Source of the DNA: Pseudomonas delhiensis
GTDB taxonomy: Bacteria; Pseudomonadota; Gammaproteobacteria; Pseudomonadales; Pseudomonadaceae
Reading direction: 5' to 3'
DNA: 64,000 nucleotides
NCBI RefSeq assembly: GCF_900187975.1
Contig: NZ_FZPC01000026.1
Span: 1-64,000 of the forward strand
Under the pieces are notes generated by a model. It had not been told where the DNA came from. It made no database searches and saw nothing but the letters and a program-made list of their open reading frames with translations. Positions 14,660-22,473 of this stretch are shown in pieces. The first letter of the stretch is position 1, and every line of letters begins with the position of its first letter. The translations under genes were made by a program, and so were the position numbers.

Positions 14660-15730
14660 GTGTCCAGCCGTCCAGCCCAGCGCCCCAGCCGCATCCCCGC
14701 CAGCCTGCAATGGCCGGCCCTGATCCTGGCGGCCGGCGGCGCCGGGCAACTGCTCGCCTGGCTGGGCATCCCCGCCGCGCTCTTCCTCGGCCCCATGCTG
14801 GTGGCCATCGCCTTCGGCGTCGGCGGCGCCGGCATCCGCCTGCCGCGCCAGGCCTTCCGCCTCAGCCAGGGCTGCATCGGCCTGCTGGTGGCCCACGCCA
14901 TCAACTGGTCGGTGCTGCAGGCCATGGCCGCGTCCTGGCCGCTGATGCTCTGCGCCACCCTGCTCACCCTGCTGCTCAGCGCCGTGGTCAGCTACGCCAT
15001 GGTGCGTTTCGGCGGCATCCCCGGCAGCACCGCCGCCTGGGGCACCGCGCCGGGCGGCGCGGCGGCCATGGTGGCGATGGCCGAGTCCCACGGCGCCGAT
15101 CCGCGGGTGGTGGCCACCATGCAGTACGTGCGGGTGGTCTGCGTGGTCATGGCCGGCGCCCTGGTCGGCCGCCTGCTGGGCATCGAGGGTGGCGCCTCGG
15201 CGGCCCACAGCACGCCGCTGGACGACGCCGGGCACCTGCCCGGCCTGGTCAACTGCCTGCTGCTGATCTTCGTCGGCGCCAGCCTGGGCGCGCGCCTGCC
15301 GGCCGGCCCGCTGCTGGTGCCGCTGGTGGCCGGCGCGGCGCTGCAGCTGGGCGGGCTGCTGCAGATCACCCTGCCGCACTGGCTGCTGGTGCTGGCCTAC
15401 GGGGTGATCGGCTGCTACATCGGCCTGCGCTTCGACCGCGCCAGCCTGGCCTACGTCGGCCGCCACCTGCCGGCCATGCTGGTCAGCGCCATCGCCCTGA
15501 TCCTCAGCTGCGCGCTCTTCGCCTGGGCCCTGGCGGCCATCACCGGCATGGACTTCCTGTCCCTCTACCTGGCCACCAGCCCCGGCGGCCTGGACGCCAT
15601 GGCGATCATCGCGGTGGACACCCACTCCGACGTCGGCCTGGTGCTGGCCATGCAGACCCTGCGGCTGTTCGTGGTGCTGTTCAGCGGCGTCTCCATCGCC
15701 CGCCTGGTGATCCGCCTGAGCCACGCCTGA
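14660..15730 (+). CDS. AbrB-family membrane protein (putative transporter)
   Basis: 356 residues from GTG 14660, chosen because GGAG lies 7 bases upstream; a TTG at 14636 is less likely. About ten hydrophobic segments in two similar halves match the AbrB duplication family of integral membrane proteins, often annotated as putative ammonia monooxygenase or regulator AbrB. Characteristic glycine-rich pieces are GIPAALFLGPMLVA, RFGGIPGSTAAWGTAPGG and ATSPGGLDAMAIIA. It is probably a small-molecule transporter. Its gene is followed 73 bases later by the amine oxidase, suggesting co-transcription. Confidence 0.85.
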   Translation: MSSRPAQRPSRIPASLQWPALILAAGGAGQLLAWLGIPAALFLGPMLVAIAFGVGGAGIRLPRQAFRLSQGCIGLLVAHAINWSVLQAMAASWPLMLCATLLTLLLSAVVSYAMVRFGGIPGSTAAWGTAPGGAAAMVAMAESHGADPRVVATMQYVRVVCVVMAGALVGRLLGIEGGASAAHSTPLDDAGHLPGLVNCLLLIFVGASLGARLPAGPLLVPLVAGAALQLGGLLQITLPHWLLVLAYGVIGCYIGLRFDRASLAYVGRHLPAMLVSAIALILSCALFAWALAAITGMDFLSLYLATSPGGLDAMAIIAVDTHSDVGLVLAMQTLRLFVVLFSGVSIARLVIRLSHA

Positions 15731-15803
15731 GGCCCGGCGCCTTGTGCGTACGGCGCAGGGGGTTCAGGATCGGAAGCCCTACGAACCGGCCAAGGACAGC
15801 CCC

Positions 15804-17027
15804 ATGCACCAGCCCACCGCCTGGCACGTCACCCACTGGAGCGACGACCCCTTCAGCCTCGGCGCCTACAGCGTCCTGCTGCCCGGCGGCACGCCGGCGC
15901 ACCGCGCCACCCTCGGCGCCTGCCTGGCCGGGCGCCTGGTACTCGCCGGCGAAGCCTGCAACCCGCGGGCGCCAGCCATGACCCACGGCGCCTGGGACGA
16001 TGGTTTGCGCGCCGCCAAACTGGCCCTGGGCGCGGGTGCCCGCCGGGTGATCGTCATCGGCGCCGGATGCGCCGGCCTGGCCGCCGCGCGGCGCCTGCGC
16101 GGGCAAGGCGTCGACTGCGTGGTGCTGGAAGCCCGTAAGCGCATCGGCGGGCGCACCCACAGCATCCGCCTGGGCGCGGTGACCCTGGACGTCGGCGCCG
16201 CCTGGCTGCAGCAGTTCGCCGACAACGCCCTGGCCGGCGAAGCCCTGCGCCTGGGGCTGAGGCTGGTGGAAACCGACTTCGCCAAGCCGCTGGCCGCCGC
16301 CAGCGATGGCCCGCTGCCGGACATAGACGCGGCCTGGCAGGCCCTGCGCAGCGGGCTGGACCGGCAACTGCCGCTGGCCGAGGGCATCGAGCGCTACCTG
16401 GCCGGCCTGGACAGCGCGCAGGCCCGCGCCACGCGCTTCGCCATCGACGCCAACCTGATCCTCGAAGCCTGCCTGCCGCTGGCGCAACTGTCGGCAGACG
16501 CCCTGGACGAGGATGGCGTGGGCAATGGCGACCGCTTCCTGCCCGGCGGCTACGGCCAGCTCATCGAGCACCTGGCGCAGGGCCTGGACATCCGCCTGGG
16601 CCAGCCGGTGACGCACATCGACTGGTCGGGCGAGCAGGTCCGGGTGAACGACGAGCGGGGCGACTTCTGCATCTGCAGCGTGCCGCTGGGCGTGCTCAAG
16701 ACGCTGCGTTTCACCCCGGCGCTGCCGGCGGCGCAGCAGGAGGCCCTGGCCCACCTGGGCATGGGCCGCCTGGAGAAGGTGGTGCTGCAGTTCGAACGGC
16801 GCTGGTGGCCGCGTTCACCCTCGGGCTACCTGCGCTGGTACGACAGCCCGGCGAGCTGGGGCGAATGGCTGGACCTCACCGATGCCGTGGGCACGCCGAC
16901 GGTCGCCGGGCTGATCGCCGCCGACGCGGTGGAGCGCCAGTTCGCCGGGCGCAGCGACGAACAGATCGCCCTCGCCGCCCGCAACGCCCTGCGGGCCTGG
17001 GCCGCCGCGGTGGAAGATTCGCGCTAG
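15804..17027 (+). CDS. FAD-dependent amine-oxidase-like protein with circularly permuted domain order
   Basis: 407 residues. ATG 15804 follows AAGGACAGCCCC. In ordinary flavin amine oxidases the dinucleotide-binding motif is at the N-terminus and the block W..DPFS.G.YS...FAGEA...HGA...G..AA closes the protein. Here that closing block comes first: residues 8-20 read HVTHWSDDPFSLG, about 48-56 read LVLAGEACN, then MTHGAWDDGLRAA. The normal N-terminal block follows from about residue 75 (RVIVIGAGCAGLAAARRL, VVLEARKRIGGRTHS). The protein ends at ALRAWAAAVEDSR, just where the closing block would normally follow. Both FAD-contacting parts are therefore present but in swapped order. Substrate unknown; the upstream transporter may import it. 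Confidence 0.8.
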   Translation: MHQPTAWHVTHWSDDPFSLGAYSVLLPGGTPAHRATLGACLAGRLVLAGEACNPRAPAMTHGAWDDGLRAAKLALGAGARRVIVIGAGCAGLAAARRLRGQGVDCVVLEARKRIGGRTHSIRLGAVTLDVGAAWLQQFADNALAGEALRLGLRLVETDFAKPLAAASDGPLPDIDAAWQALRSGLDRQLPLAEGIERYLAGLDSAQARATRFAIDANLILEACLPLAQLSADALDEDGVGNGDRFLPGGYGQLIEHLAQGLDIRLGQPVTHIDWSGEQVRVNDERGDFCICSVPLGVLKTLRFTPALPAAQQEALAHLGMGRLEKVVLQFERRWWPRSPSGYLRWYDSPASWGEWLDLTDAVGTPTVAGLIAADAVERQFAGRSDEQIALAARNALRAWAAAVEDSR

Positions 17028-17040
17028 ACCGCCCATAGTC

Positions 17041-17066
17041 CGTTCGCGAACAAGCTCGCGCCTACG
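17041..17066. repeat. Single REP sequence
   Basis: CGTTCGCGAACAAGCTCGCG followed by CCTACG, a slightly degenerate REP unit between the convergent amine oxidase and arfB genes. Confidence 0.75.
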
Positions 17067-17082
17067 AAGCGCGGTGGCCCCT

Positions 17083-17496
17083 TCAGTAATCCACCTTGCC
17101 GCGCCCGGCCTTGATCGCCCCGCGCTTGCTCTTGCCTTCCAGGCGGCGGGTCTTGGAGCCGAGGGTCGGGCGCGTCGGCTTGCGCTTCTTCTGCACCTTG
17201 GCCACCGAGCGGATCAGCTCGGCCAGGCGCTCCAGCGCGTCCTCGCGGTTCTGTTCCTGGGTGCGGTACTGCTGGGCCTTGATCACCACCACGCCGTCGC
17301 CGCTGATGCGCTGGTCGCTCAGCGCCAGCAGGCGTTCCTTGTAGAAATCCGGCAGCGACGAGGCGCGGATATCGAAGCGCAGGTGCACCGCGCTGGACAC
17401 CTTGTTGACGTTCTGCCCGCCAGCGCCCTGGGCGCGGATGGCGCTCAGCTCGATTTCGGCGTCGGGCAGTTGCACGGTGTTGGAGATGACGAGCAT
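17083..17496 (-). CDS. arfB: Peptidyl-tRNA hydrolase, ribosome rescue factor ArfB (YaeJ)
   Basis: 137 residues, matching the family (about 140). It releases nascent peptide from ribosomes stalled without a stop codon. The catalytic GGQ is at residues 26-28 ([13 protein letters not shown]). The basic C-terminal tail that enters the empty mRNA channel is present ([12 protein letters not shown], then [15 protein letters not shown]). The start [10 protein letters not shown] is typical of the family, so the upstream open frame to 17577 is not used. No operon partner is seen. Confidence 0.95.
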   Translation of the reverse strand: MLVISNTVQLPDAEIELSAIRAQGAGGQNVNKVSSAVHLRFDIRASSLPDFYKERLLALSDQRISGDGVVVIKAQQYRTQEQNREDALERLAELIRSVAKVQKKRKPTRPTLGSKTRRLEGKSKRGAIKAGRGKVDY

Positions 17497-17605
17497 GGCG
17501 GGGGATTCGGGCGAAAGGAAAGCACAGCATAACGCGCAATCCCGGGCCGGCACAGAACGCGGGCCAGCGCGGCGCAAGGCCGATTCCTGACTCGCGGATC
17601 AATTT

Positions 17606-17627
17606 TTGAATACACTTGTGTATACAA
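17606..17627. promoter_or_regulatory. Near-perfect 22-base palindrome upstream of the Tsx-like gene
   Basis: TTGAATACACTTGTGTATACAA: arms TTGAATACAC and GTGTATACAA match at all but one position. It lies 106 bases before the porin start. TTGTATACAA-type palindromes are bound by several GntR-family repressors. No GntR gene is in the window, so the binder is unknown. Confidence 0.5.
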
Positions 17628-17732
17628 AAATCTCTTGCAATGAATCCAACAGACCTTTAGAACCGTCCCTGTCCGGCCGCGGGCAGTCACGCGGCAGCCG
17701 GCCCCATAACAACAACAAGATCGAGGTGCAGC

Positions 17733-18656
17733 ATGTTCCGCCCGGTATCATCCGTGCCGGCGCCCAGCGCCGTCCGCCACCATCCGCGTACGTCCCGCCG
17801 CCTGAGCAGCGGCAGCCGTATCGCCCTGAGCGCCGCGCTGCTGGCCGGCCTCCCCCTGGATGCGGCCGTCGCCGACGACGACCGCTTCTTCGAGTGGACC
17901 AGCAACACGCTGGGCTTCCGCTACGGCCAGCAGTTCACCAACCCGAACAACCCGGACAAGTTCGCCAAGCGCATCTACAGCTTCAGCCACGCCGACGGCT
18001 ACCGCTACGGCAGCAACTTCTTCCACCTGGACGTGTTCCTCTCCGACAGCCGCGACCCGCGCAAGGGCACCGACCACGGCGGCAGCGAGGTCTACGCGGT
18101 GTACCGCCACCAGCTGTACGCCTCGCGGGTGTTCGACCTGCCGCTGGGCAAGGGCCTGGTGAAGGACCACGCGCTCACCTTCGGCTTCGACGCCAGCCGC
18201 AACAACAACCTGGCCTCGGCGAAGAAGCGCGCCCTGGTGATCGGCCCCACGGTGAAGTTCAACGGCGCCGGGGTGCTCGACCTGAGCCTGATGTACTACC
18301 GCGAGAAGAACCACTTCGGCGTGCCCGGCGCGCGCCACCCGGACCACACCTTCGACGGCACCTACATGGTCAACCTGACCTGGCTGAAACCCTTCCAGCT
18401 GGGCGAGCGCATGGCCAAGTTCCAGGGTTTCCTCAACCACGTCGGCGAGAAGGGCGAGGACTACAACGACAAGGACACCGCCGCCGAGACGCTGGTGCGC
18501 ACCTCGCTGATGGTGGCGGCCCTGCCGGGCGCCAGGCGCCAGCCGAACCTCTGGCTCGGCGTGGGCTACGAGTACTGGCACAACAAGTTCGGCGTGGACG
18601 GCGGCACCGGCAGCCGCACCTCGACGCCGACGGTGAACCTGGAGTTCAGTTTCTGA
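17733..18656 (+). CDS. Tsx-like nucleoside-specific outer membrane channel
   Basis: 307 residues. A long N-terminus with a hydrophobic segment (ALSAALLAGLPLDAAVA-DD) is the signal peptide. The mature part starts with aromatic-rich beta strands (FFEWTSNTLGFRYGQQF) and ends with the terminal phenylalanine of outer membrane proteins (VNLEFSF). The overall pattern fits the OmpK/Tsx family, which passes nucleosides. ATG 17733 follows CGAGGTGCAGC. An AT-rich palindromic operator candidate lies upstream. The gene stands alone, and no nucleoside catabolic genes are adjacent. Confidence 0.82.
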   Translation: MFRPVSSVPAPSAVRHHPRTSRRLSSGSRIALSAALLAGLPLDAAVADDDRFFEWTSNTLGFRYGQQFTNPNNPDKFAKRIYSFSHADGYRYGSNFFHLDVFLSDSRDPRKGTDHGGSEVYAVYRHQLYASRVFDLPLGKGLVKDHALTFGFDASRNNNLASAKKRALVIGPTVKFNGAGVLDLSLMYYREKNHFGVPGARHPDHTFDGTYMVNLTWLKPFQLGERMAKFQGFLNHVGEKGEDYNDKDTAAETLVRTSLMVAALPGARRQPNLWLGVGYEYWHNKFGVDGGTGSRTSTPTVNLEFSF

Positions 18657-18696
18657 AGTTCGTGCCGCCGGTTGGCCCTGAGCGGTTGGCGGGGTG

Positions 18697-18789
18697 ATCG
18701 CGGACGGAGTCCGCTCCTACAAACCGTGCTTCCCTGGAACTGTAGGAGCGGGCCCTGCCCGCGAATCGCGCGCAGGGCGCGCTCCTACA
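18697..18789. repeat. REP cluster after the Tsx-like gene
   Basis: A partial unit (CGCGGACGGAGTCCGCTCC) is followed by an inverted pair TGTAGGAGCGGGCCCTGCCC / GGCGCGCTCCTACAG, the GGGCC-type REP variant seen also at 21881, 34009 and 52753. It lies between convergent genes. Confidence 0.85.
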
Positions 18790-18825
18790 GGGGAATGGCA
18801 CGACTCGGGCTGCGTAGGAGCGAAC

Positions 18826-19203
18826 TCAGCGCTCCTTGCAGGAAACCCCGTCGGCGGGCTCGCCGCCCTTCCAGTCCTTGTACAGGGTGGCTTCCTCGCC
18901 CTTGGTCCACCACACGTACTGGCCGGCGGCGTACCTGGCGCCGGAGGCGGAGATGACGTTGGCGAACACCAGGCTGGAGCTGTCGCTGACCGGCACCACC
19001 GCCAGGTGGTTGTCGCCCTTGTTCAGGTACTGGACGCTGAACTTGCGGCCGTCGTCGCACTTGTAGTCGACGCTGCGCGAATCCAGCTTGGCGTCGCCGG
19101 GCAGGACCAGCGCGTCCACCGGCGGCGCCTTCTTCTCCTCGCCGCCACAGGCGACCAGCAGCACGGGAACGGCGGCGGCCAGCAGCCAGAATGCTTTTTT
19201 CAT
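18826..19203 (-). CDS. mliC: MliC-family c-type lysozyme inhibitor lipoprotein
   Basis: 125 residues. The signal ends in the lipobox VLLVAC-GG, so the protein is lipidated and membrane-bound. The mature domain fits MliC: the DYKCDDGRKFSVQYL strand, then SSSLVFANVISASGARYAAG, and a C-terminal Cys (VSCKER). It protects the cell wall from host lysozyme. ATG 19203 follows AGAGGGACACCC. It lies just downstream of aroP2 on the same strand, as in P. aeruginosa. Confidence 0.9.
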   Translation of the reverse strand: MKKAFWLLAAAVPVLLVACGGEEKKAPPVDALVLPGDAKLDSRSVDYKCDDGRKFSVQYLNKGDNHLAVVPVSDSSSLVFANVISASGARYAAGQYVWWTKGEEATLYKDWKGGEPADGVSCKER

Positions 19204-19264
19204 GGGTGTCCCTCTGACGAAAAATGGCCCGGACACTCTAGCCAAGGTTCGCCGCCGGCGGCAA

Positions 19265-19300
19265 CGCCGCGCGCCCCGGCGAAAAGTCGGGCGCGCGGCG
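19265..19300 (-). terminator. GC-rich hairpin after aroP2
   Basis: Arms CGCCGCGCGCCC and GGGCGCGCGGCG right after the aroP2 stop. No clear run of T follows on the minus strand, so it may be an attenuating or mRNA-stabilising hairpin rather than a terminator. Confidence 0.4.
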
Positions 19301-19305
19301 GGCCT

Positions 19306-20715
19306 TCACTCCGCCAGGGCCAGTGCCGGCTGCGCGGCGCGCGAACGGTTGAGGCGGTAGCAGGCGAACATCACCAGCAGCCACAGCGGGATCACGTACA
19401 CCGAGACCTGGATGCCCGGGATCAGCGCCATCACCCCGAGGATGAACAGCACGAAGGCCAGGCACAGCCAGTTGCCGTAGGGGTAGAAGATGGCGCGGAA
19501 GGCGGTGCGCACGCCGTCGCGGTCCATGCGCTGGCGGAACTTCAGGTGCGCGTAGCTGATCATCGCCCAGTTGATCACCAGCGCCGCCACCACCAGCGAC
19601 ATCAGCAGCTCCAGCGCCTGGTGCGGGATCACGTAGTTGACCACCACCGCGAGGAAGGTCACCAGCGCCGACACCAGCAGCGCGCGTACCGGCACGCCGC
19701 GCTTGTCCACCTGCGCCAGGGCGCGGGGCGCGTCGCCCTGCTCGGCCAGGCCGACCAGCATGCGGCCGTTGCAGTAGGTGCCGCTGTTGTAGACCGACAG
19801 CGCCGCGGTGAGCACCACGAAGTTGAGGATGTGCGCGGCGGTGTCGCTGCCCAGCAGCGCGAAGACCTTCACGAAGGGGCTGCCGCTGTAGTCGTCGCCG
19901 GCCGCGCTGATGCTCTGCAGCAGGCTGTCCCAGGGCGTCAGCGCGAGCAGCACGGCCAGGGCGCCGACGTAGAAGATCAGGATGCGCCAGAGCACCTGGT
20001 TGATCGCCCTGGGGATCACCGTCTTCGGCTGGTCGGCCTCGGCGGCGGTGAAACCGAGCATTTCCAGGCCGCCGAAGGAGAACATGATGAAGGCCATGGC
20101 CATCACCAGCCCGCTGGCGCCGTTGGGGAAGAAGCCGCCGTGGCTCCACAGGTTGCTCACGCTCGCCTGCTCGCCTCCGTGGCCGGAGAACAGCAGCCAG
20201 CAGCCGAGCAGGATCATGCCGACCACGGCGCTGACCTTGATCATCGCGAACCAGAACTCGGCCTCGCCGAACAGCTTGACGTTGGCCAGGTTGATGAGGT
20301 TCACCAGCACGAAGAACACCGCGGCGCTGGCCCAGGTGGGCACGTCCGGCCACCAGTAGTGCACGTACTTGCCCACCGCGGTGAGCTCGGACATGCCGAC
20401 CAGGATGTACAGCACCCAGCAGTTCCAGCCGGAGAGGAAGCCGGCGAAACCGCCCCAGTACTTGTGGGCGAAGTGGCTGAAGGAGCCGGCCACCGGTTCC
20501 TCGACGATCATCTCGCCGAGCTGGCGCATGATCAGGAAGGCGATCAGCCCGGCGATGGCGTAGCCGAGCAGCATCGACGGCCCGGCCGACTTGAGCACCC
20601 CGGCCGAGCCGAGGAACAGGCCGGTGCCGATGGCGCCGCCGAGGGCGATCAGCTGGATGTGGCGATTCTTCAGGCCGCGCTGCAACTGGCCTGCGTGCTG
20701 GGTATCACGCGTCAT
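19306..20715 (-). CDS. aroP2: Aromatic amino acid permease
   Basis: 469 residues, amino acid-polyamine-organocation family. The N-terminus has the AroP/LysP marker LKNRHIQLIALGGAIGTGLF, and about twelve membrane segments follow. The conserved segment with EPVAGSFSHFAHKYWG is typical of proton-coupled aromatic or general amino acid permeases. ATG 20715 follows AAAAGGTGACGCA. Its place near phhABC and a PhhR-type box upstream support phenylalanine/tyrosine uptake for catabolism; specificity is inferred. Confidence 0.9.
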   Translation of the reverse strand: MTRDTQHAGQLQRGLKNRHIQLIALGGAIGTGLFLGSAGVLKSAGPSMLLGYAIAGLIAFLIMRQLGEMIVEEPVAGSFSHFAHKYWGGFAGFLSGWNCWVLYILVGMSELTAVGKYVHYWWPDVPTWASAAVFFVLVNLINLANVKLFGEAEFWFAMIKVSAVVGMILLGCWLLFSGHGGEQASVSNLWSHGGFFPNGASGLVMAMAFIMFSFGGLEMLGFTAAEADQPKTVIPRAINQVLWRILIFYVGALAVLLALTPWDSLLQSISAAGDDYSGSPFVKVFALLGSDTAAHILNFVVLTAALSVYNSGTYCNGRMLVGLAEQGDAPRALAQVDKRGVPVRALLVSALVTFLAVVVNYVIPHQALELLMSLVVAALVINWAMISYAHLKFRQRMDRDGVRTAFRAIFYPYGNWLCLAFVLFILGVMALIPGIQVSVYVIPLWLLVMFACYRLNRSRAAQPALALAE

Positions 20716-21055
20716 TGCGTCACCTTTTGTTGTTATCTGTGACGGATGGGACCCCGCGGTTCGTGGCCGCGCGGCATGCAAGGCTCATCGCGCCGCGGCG
20801 AATTGCCGCCGGGCGCTGGGCTGGCGCCATATCAGCCGCTGCGGCCAATGGGAACAAGTCCGAAGCCCTTGTGGGAAAGCGCCCCGCGACCACCTCGGCC
20901 GGCAGCTTTTCGTTACAGCCATGGCGGACCGCGCATCGCGTCGGCGCCCGCGTAAAGCCTTCGTTACACCACGGTTCGCCAGCTTTCCAGGGCAGATGCA
21001 AGGCGCCGGCGGCGCCGCTACCATGCGCGGCATCGACCTTCGTTTCCGGTGAGCC
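20716..21055. promoter_or_regulatory. Divergent upstream region of aroP2 and an AraC gene, with a candidate PhhR box at 20951-20968
   Basis: The 340-base gap holds CGTAAAGCCTTCGTTACA (20951-20968), on the other strand TGTAACGAAGGCTTTACG. It matches TGTAAA-N6-TTTACA at ten of twelve positions and resembles the box ahead of phhA. It is 236 bases from the aroP2 ATG and 88 bases from the AraC ATG. I see nothing else in this stretch apart from a possible half site (CGTTACA) near 20911. Confidence 0.5.
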
Positions 21056-21841
21056 ATGGCCCGCGCCGCCCCGCCCGACCTCAGCGATACCCAGGTGCCC
21101 CTGCGCGGCCTGGCGCGCAGCTACCCGCGCGGGCTGTACATCGAGCCCCACGAGCACGAGTGGGGCCAGGTGCTCTACGCCATGTCCGGGCTGATGTGGC
21201 TGGAAACCCCGCAGGAAGCCCTGCTGCTGCCGCCGCAACGGGCGGTCTGGCTGCCGCCCGGGGTGCCCCACGGCATCCGCGTGGTCAGCGAGCTGCAGAT
21301 GCGCAACATCTACCTGCGCCCGAGCCTGGCCGGGGTGCTGGAGGAGCGCGTGCAGGTGTTCGAGGTGGACACCCTGCTGCGCGAGCTGATCCTGCGCCTG
21401 GTGGAACAGGAACAACAGCCCGACGCCGAGTACTACCGCGCCCTCTCCGACCTCTGCGTGCTGGAGCTGCGCCGCGCCCGCAGCAGCCTGCCGCGCATCC
21501 CCCTGCCGGAAGACGACGACCGCCGCCTGCTCGCCCTGTGCCGGGCGGTGATGGCCACCCCCAGCGCGGAAATCCCCGTGGAACGGCACGCCGCCGACGT
21601 CGGCGCCAGCGTGCGCACCCTCGCCCGCCTGTTCCAGCGCAGCCTGGGCATGGGCTTCGCCGCCTGGCGCCGCCAGGTGCAGCTGGCCACCGCGGTGGCC
21701 GCCCTGGCCGCCGGCACCCCGGTGAACCGCATCGCCCACGAGCTGGGCTACACACCGGGGGCGTTCAGCGAGATGTTCCGCCGCGAGCTGGGGGTGGTGC
21801 CTTCGGCGTGGGCGGCGGGACCTGGTCCGATCGGCGGATAA
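21056..21841 (+). CDS. AraC-family regulator with N-terminal cupin
   Basis: 261 residues. The N-terminal cupin (PHEHEWGQVLYAMSG, then PPQRAVWLPPGVPHGI) is followed by a C-terminal AraC DNA-binding domain (VGASVRTLARLFQRSLGMGF and IAHELGYTPGAFSEMFRREL). Regulators of this shape usually control a neighbouring efflux or detoxification gene, here perhaps the xapX and oxidoreductase pair downstream. The last codons GGC GGA TAA lie inside a dispersed repeat (GGCGGATAACGC), which supplies the stop. Confidence 0.88.
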   Translation: MARAAPPDLSDTQVPLRGLARSYPRGLYIEPHEHEWGQVLYAMSGLMWLETPQEALLLPPQRAVWLPPGVPHGIRVVSELQMRNIYLRPSLAGVLEERVQVFEVDTLLRELILRLVEQEQQPDAEYYRALSDLCVLELRRARSSLPRIPLPEDDDRRLLALCRAVMATPSAEIPVERHAADVGASVRTLARLFQRSLGMGFAAWRRQVQLATAVAALAAGTPVNRIAHELGYTPGAFSEMFRRELGVVPSAWAAGPGPIGG

Positions 21842-22147
21842 CGCTTCGCGTTATTCGCCCTACGCGCCCCGGCACTTCCCGTAGGAGCGGGCCCTGCCCG
21901 CGATTCGCGCGCAGGGCGCGCTCCTACAGGAGAATGGCGCGGATGGGGCAAGGAGCAACTGTCTTGCAGGCCGTGCCGGGGTGCTCTTCGTAGGAGCGAG
22001 CTTGCTCGCGAATGGGCCCGCAGCGGAGTGTGTTCGCGAGCAAGCTCGCTCCTACGAGAAGCCATGCTCGCCTGCAATGTAGGAGCGGATCTTGTCCGCG
22101 AATCGCGCCGATACCTCCGGCCATCGCGGGCAGGGCCCGCTCCTACA
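21835..22147. repeat. Gene-free stretch filled with a palindromic repeat and three REP pairs
   Basis: 21835-21871 is a GGCGGATAAC...TTATTCGCCCTAC unit overlapping the AraC stop. REP pairs follow at 21881-21928 (GGGCC type), 21990-22055 (GAGCTTGCTCGC type) and 22079-22147 (mixed). The segment 21981-22082 is almost identical to 41796-41898. The remaining 130 bases to xapX hold nothing I recognise. Confidence 0.88.
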
Positions 22148-22277
22148 GGCACCGGCAACCCCATCGCCACGGATGCATGGGTGGCGCAACCTGTCCGAAA
22201 TTCCGAAGTCCTTGACCGATCCCCCTCCGCCACCCGCCCTAGACTGCCTCCACCCAGCCGAACATCCCGGAGGCCCC

Positions 22278-22451
22278 ATGAACTACCTGATCTCGCTGGC
22301 CATCGGCGTCGCCGTCGGCGTGCTCTACAACCTGCTCGACTTCCGCTCGCCGGCGCCGCCGCTGGTGGCGCTGGTCGGCCTGCTCGGCATGCAGCTGGGC
22401 GAGAGCCTGCTGCCGGTCGGCCGCGAGCTGGTGTTGCGCTGGTTCCACTGA
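22278..22451 (+). CDS. XapX-domain (DUF1427) small membrane protein
   Basis: 57 residues: MNYLISLAIGVAVGVLYNLL, FRSPAPPLVALVGLLGMQLG, then ESLLPVGRELVLRWFH. Two hydrophobic helices and the short loop with SPAPP are the hallmarks of the XapX family, whose role is unknown. The start follows CCGGAGGCCCC. It is 22 bases upstream of the oxidoreductase at 22474 and probably in one unit with it. Confidence 0.85.
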   Translation: MNYLISLAIGVAVGVLYNLLDFRSPAPPLVALVGLLGMQLGESLLPVGRELVLRWFH

Positions 22452-22473
22452 TCCCCTTCCGACGGAGACTCCC

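Noticed and set aside
21881-22147. Possible CRISPR array
   Set aside because: The units are inverted, of unequal type and spacing, and each is a REP palindrome; no cas genes are present.
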